Source: Nitrospira sp. (lineage in GTDB: Bacteria; Nitrospirota; Nitrospiria; Nitrospirales; Nitrospiraceae). From it: a stretch of DNA of 64,000 bases. Position numbers and translations under genes: made by a program. The stretch spans positions 62,001 through 126,000 of the forward strand of contig JAVYIN010000002.1 in assembly GCA_035968315.1 (NCBI GenBank). The letters are read 5' to 3'. Of the stretch, positions 61,822-64,000 are shown piece after piece; positions within the stretch are counted from its first letter, which is position 1, and each line of letters starts with the position of its first letter. The notes below the pieces were generated by a model that did no database searches, had not been told where the DNA came from, and saw nothing but the letters and a program-made list of their open reading frames with translations.

Positions 61822-64000
61822 CTACCGGATCGTCACCACCGTCACCCCATCGCCACCTTCGGCACGGTCGCCGGGACGGAGACCGGCGACGTAGGGGGAG
61901 CCTTTCAAATACTCTCGAAGCGTGGCCTTGAGCTTCCCTGTGCCGTGTCCATGGATGATGCGCAGAAACGGCGCGCCGTCGAGCGTGGCCCGATCCAGGG
62001 CTGCGATGACCTGATCGAGCGCCTCGTCGGCAGCCTGGCCGCGCACATCGACCACCGTCTGCTCATCCAGCCCCAACCCGCCGCCGGCCGGGAACTTGCG
62101 CGGGCTCGATGAGGGCGCCGGGGGAGCGGGCGCAGCCGCCCCGCGCGCCACACCGACGAGATTGGCGACGGTGGCCAATACTTCGCCCTCGCCCACTTTG
62201 ACGCGAACCCGCTTCTTTCCTTGCGGCGCTTCCAGCAAACTCCCGGTCAGGCCCAACCCTGAAATTTCCACCTGATCGCCGATACTCAGCTGCGCGAGAG
62301 GAATCGGTTCGCCCGCCGGCGCCAGTTCTTGCTTGGCCTGCGCCTCCATCTCGCTCAACCGCTGTTTTGTTTCCTTGGCCTTGATCAGCTTTTGCTCGCG
62401 CTTGAACTCATCGACGGTCGCCTGCACCTCAGCCCGGGCGCGCTGAAACTGCTCGCCGATTTTTTTCTTGAGCCCCTTGCGGGCCTCCTGCTCGGCTTCT
62501 TCCAATCGTGCTTGCAGGGCTTTCGCTTCACTGGCCGCCTGTTCGGCTTCTGCTCTGGCTTGCCGCGCCCTCGCGGCGTCTTCAGCCAGCTGGCGCTGTT
62601 TCTGCTGCAAGTCGGCCATCAGATCTTCCAGCCGCCGATCTTCATGGCGCAGCCGCTGGCGCGCATCGGTCAAAATGGCTTCATCCATGCCCAGCCGCCC
62701 GGCAATCTCCAGCGCCGATGAGCCGCCGGGAATCCCCAAGAACAAGCGATAGGTCGGCGCCAGACGCGTCACGTCGAATTCCACGCTGGCGTTGGCAAAC
62801 CCCGCCGTGGTCTGCGCCAATTCTTTCAAAGGGCCATAGTGCGTCGTGACGACGACCTTCATGTTCAGCGACGCCAAATGGCAGAGCAGCGCTTCCGCCA
62901 GCGCCGCGCCTTCTAGCGGATCGGTCGAGGTGACCGGCTCATCGAGCAAGACCAGCGAATGAGCGCGCTGGCCCACAAATCGCCTGGACTCGGAGAGCAG
63001 CTGCACCATCTGCGACATGTGCGCGGAGAAACTGGAGAGGTCCCGGCTCAGATCCTGCGCGTCGCCAATGTCGGCATAGAGATCGGGAAAAATCGCCATC
63101 TCGGATTCCGGCGCACAGGGCAGATGCAGCCCGGCCCGCACCATCAACGAAAACAATCCCACAATCTTCAGCGTCACCGTCTTGCCGCCGGTGTTGGGGC
63201 CGGAAATCACGAGGGCACGGATGGATTCATCGAGCAGGATGTCGTTGGGCACGACCTGCTCTTTGGCCAGCATCAACAGCGGATGCCGGGCCTGCTTCAG
63301 CATCACCCGTCCGCAATCATTGAGCGAGACCGGACTGGCCTTGAGCCGCCGGCTGAGGGCCGCCTTGGCCTGGAGGCAATCGAGTTCGGTCAAGACCTCG
63401 ATGCCGGCCTGTAGAGGCTCCGCATGAGCCGACACGAGCAGGGAGAGTTCGCGCAGGATGCGCCGCACTTCCCGATCAATCTCCAGATCGGCGACCTTGA
63501 TCGAGTTGTTCAATTCCACCAGCTCGCGGGGCTCGAGAAACACCGTCGCGCCGCTGGCCGACACATCGTGCACGATGCCGGGCATGCGCCCGCGCATGTC
63601 GGCCTTCACCGGCACCACATAGCGGCCCTCGCGCTGCGCAAAGTAGGATTCTTGCAGGACCTCTTCATAACGGCTGGAGTGCAGAATGCGATCCAGCTGT
63701 TCCCGCATGCGCTGTTTCAACTCCTGGGCCGCATGGGTGAGCCGCCGCAATTCGGGGCTCGCCGACTCTTTCATCGCGCCGTCCGGCTGAATCGCCGCAT
63801 CCAACGCCCGCTGGAGCCCCTGCAACTCCCTCGTCCACTGCAACGGACCGGCCACCGCGGCGACGGCAGGCGCAGCGTGTTGATGACGGCCGGCAAACCG
63901 CGCCACCTCTTCCATCAGACTGAGCACGAGCCCGCAGTCGCGCAGCTCGATCGTTTCAAGCACCCCGCCTTTATGGGCGCGCTCGACGACCTCACGCACA
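61822..64000 (-). CDS. mutS2: MutS2 family ATPase, partial (N-terminus beyond the window)
   Basis: At least 725 residues are present; the frame is open to the window edge, so the true start lies outside. The core has VVPVKADMRGRMPGIVHDVS, Walker A ISGPNTGGKTVTLK and Walker B LVLLDEPVTSTDP. A long coiled coil covers about 465-590, followed by a KOW-like region and a C-terminal Smr nuclease domain (VDVRGQAADEAL, IIHGHGTGKLK). MutS2 acts on recombination intermediates or stalled ribosomes. The segment after Walker B usually reads DELGAGTDP; here it is DEPVTSTDP, an uncommon variant. The gene converges on the NtrC-type regulator gene with 27 bp between. Confidence 0.92.
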   Translation of the reverse strand, partial: VREVVERAHKGGVLETIELRDCGLVLSLMEEVARFAGRHQHAAPAVAAVAGPLQWTRELQGLQRALDAAIQPDGAMKESASPELRRLTHAAQELKQRMREQLDRILHSSRYEEVLQESYFAQREGRYVVPVKADMRGRMPGIVHDVSASGATVFLEPRELVELNNSIKVADLEIDREVRRILRELSLLVSAHAEPLQAGIEVLTELDCLQAKAALSRRLKASPVSLNDCGRVMLKQARHPLLMLAKEQVVPNDILLDESIRALVISGPNTGGKTVTLKIVGLFSLMVRAGLHLPCAPESEMAIFPDLYADIGDAQDLSRDLSSFSAHMSQMVQLLSESRRFVGQRAHSLVLLDEPVTSTDPLEGAALAEALLCHLASLNMKVVVTTHYGPLKELAQTTAGFANASVEFDVTRLAPTYRLFLGIPGGSSALEIAGRLGMDEAILTDARQRLRHEDRRLEDLMADLQQKQRQLAEDAARARQARAEAEQAASEAKALQARLEEAEQEARKGLKKKIGEQFQRARAEVQATVDEFKREQKLIKAKETKQRLSEMEAQAKQELAPAGEPIPLAQLSIGDQVEISGLGLTGSLLEAPQGKKRVRVKVGEGEVLATVANLVGVARGAAAPAPPAPSSSPRKFPAGGGLGLDEQTVVDVRGQAADEALDQVIAALDRATLDGAPFLRIIHGHGTGKLKATLREYLKGSPYVAGLRPGDRAEGGDGVTVVTIR

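Noticed and set aside
1-64000. tRNA, rRNA or riboswitch genes
   Set aside because: Reading the intergenic gaps I saw no cloverleaf with a CCA end, T-loop consensus or known riboswitch core. A covariance-model scan would be decisive.

Overview
The window is GC-rich, gene-dense bacterial chromosome with no rRNA, tRNA, CRISPR array or transposase that I can see. The mix of genes (a GH8-fused cellulose synthase, a DHH-CBS-poly(A) polymerase fusion, c-type haem and cupredoxin-like secreted proteins, many short charged secreted proteins, mutS2, queG, thiI) together with two families of small dispersed repeats suggests a member of the Nitrospirota, most likely Nitrospira. That assignment is inference from gene content, not from a marker gene.

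Layout. 1-10.7 kb: a lipoprotein, a lone LuxR-type HTH protein, an Aas-like acyltransferase/acyl-ACP synthetase, a cupredoxin-like secreted protein, a fatty-acid hydroxylase, a YnfA-type membrane protein, two hypotheticals and a tandem universal stress protein. 10.7-25.4 kb: a very large Lhr-type helicase whose reading frame carries four short heptanucleotide repeat arrays, a nine-repeat propeller lipoprotein, a YeeZ-like NAD-binding protein, a CPBP protease, a haem protein/amidohydrolase pair, a J-domain protein and the DHH-CBS-nucleotidyltransferase. 25.5-31.2 kb: an ECF sigma factor, an anti-sigma-like protein with an external glycogen-binding-type (CBM48/AMPK) domain, a lipoprotein with a second such domain, and several secreted low-complexity proteins. 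31.2-43.3 kb: a DUF3047/MerA-like/TVP38 operon, then a molybdenum oxidoreductase translationally coupled to a GH8-cellulose synthase-PilZ fusion and a TPR/beta-barrel exporter, a membrane protein, an outer-membrane barrel and a dipeptide epimerase. 43.3-47.8 kb: an accessory island with an orphan antitoxin, an AT-rich small gene and a 1230-codon ORF joining a Type IIG restriction-modification enzyme to a Fic domain. 47.9-64 kb: a GlcG-like protein, two glycoside hydrolases (GH133 and GH63), a beta-helix protein, coaE, trxB, thiI, an SRPBCC protein, queG, an NtrC-type regulator and a partial mutS2.

The most interesting item is the restriction-modification/Fic locus. A 71-codon gene with a good ribosome binding site lies entirely inside the 1230-codon ORF in another frame, at the junction between the methyltransferase and Fic parts. 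Its product carries SMAFEN, which fits the class I Fic-antitoxin inhibitory motif [S/T]xxxE[G/N]. This looks like a toxin-antitoxin module built into a restriction-modification gene, with toxin and antitoxin sharing DNA in two frames.

Second are two repeat families. Degenerate tandem 7-bp repeats occur as short arrays, often as two complementary halves that could fold back; four sit in frame inside lhr, and one supplies the stop codons of two convergent genes. A roughly 120-bp palindromic, MITE-like element occurs three times between genes, and one copy has its middle replaced by a heptamer array.
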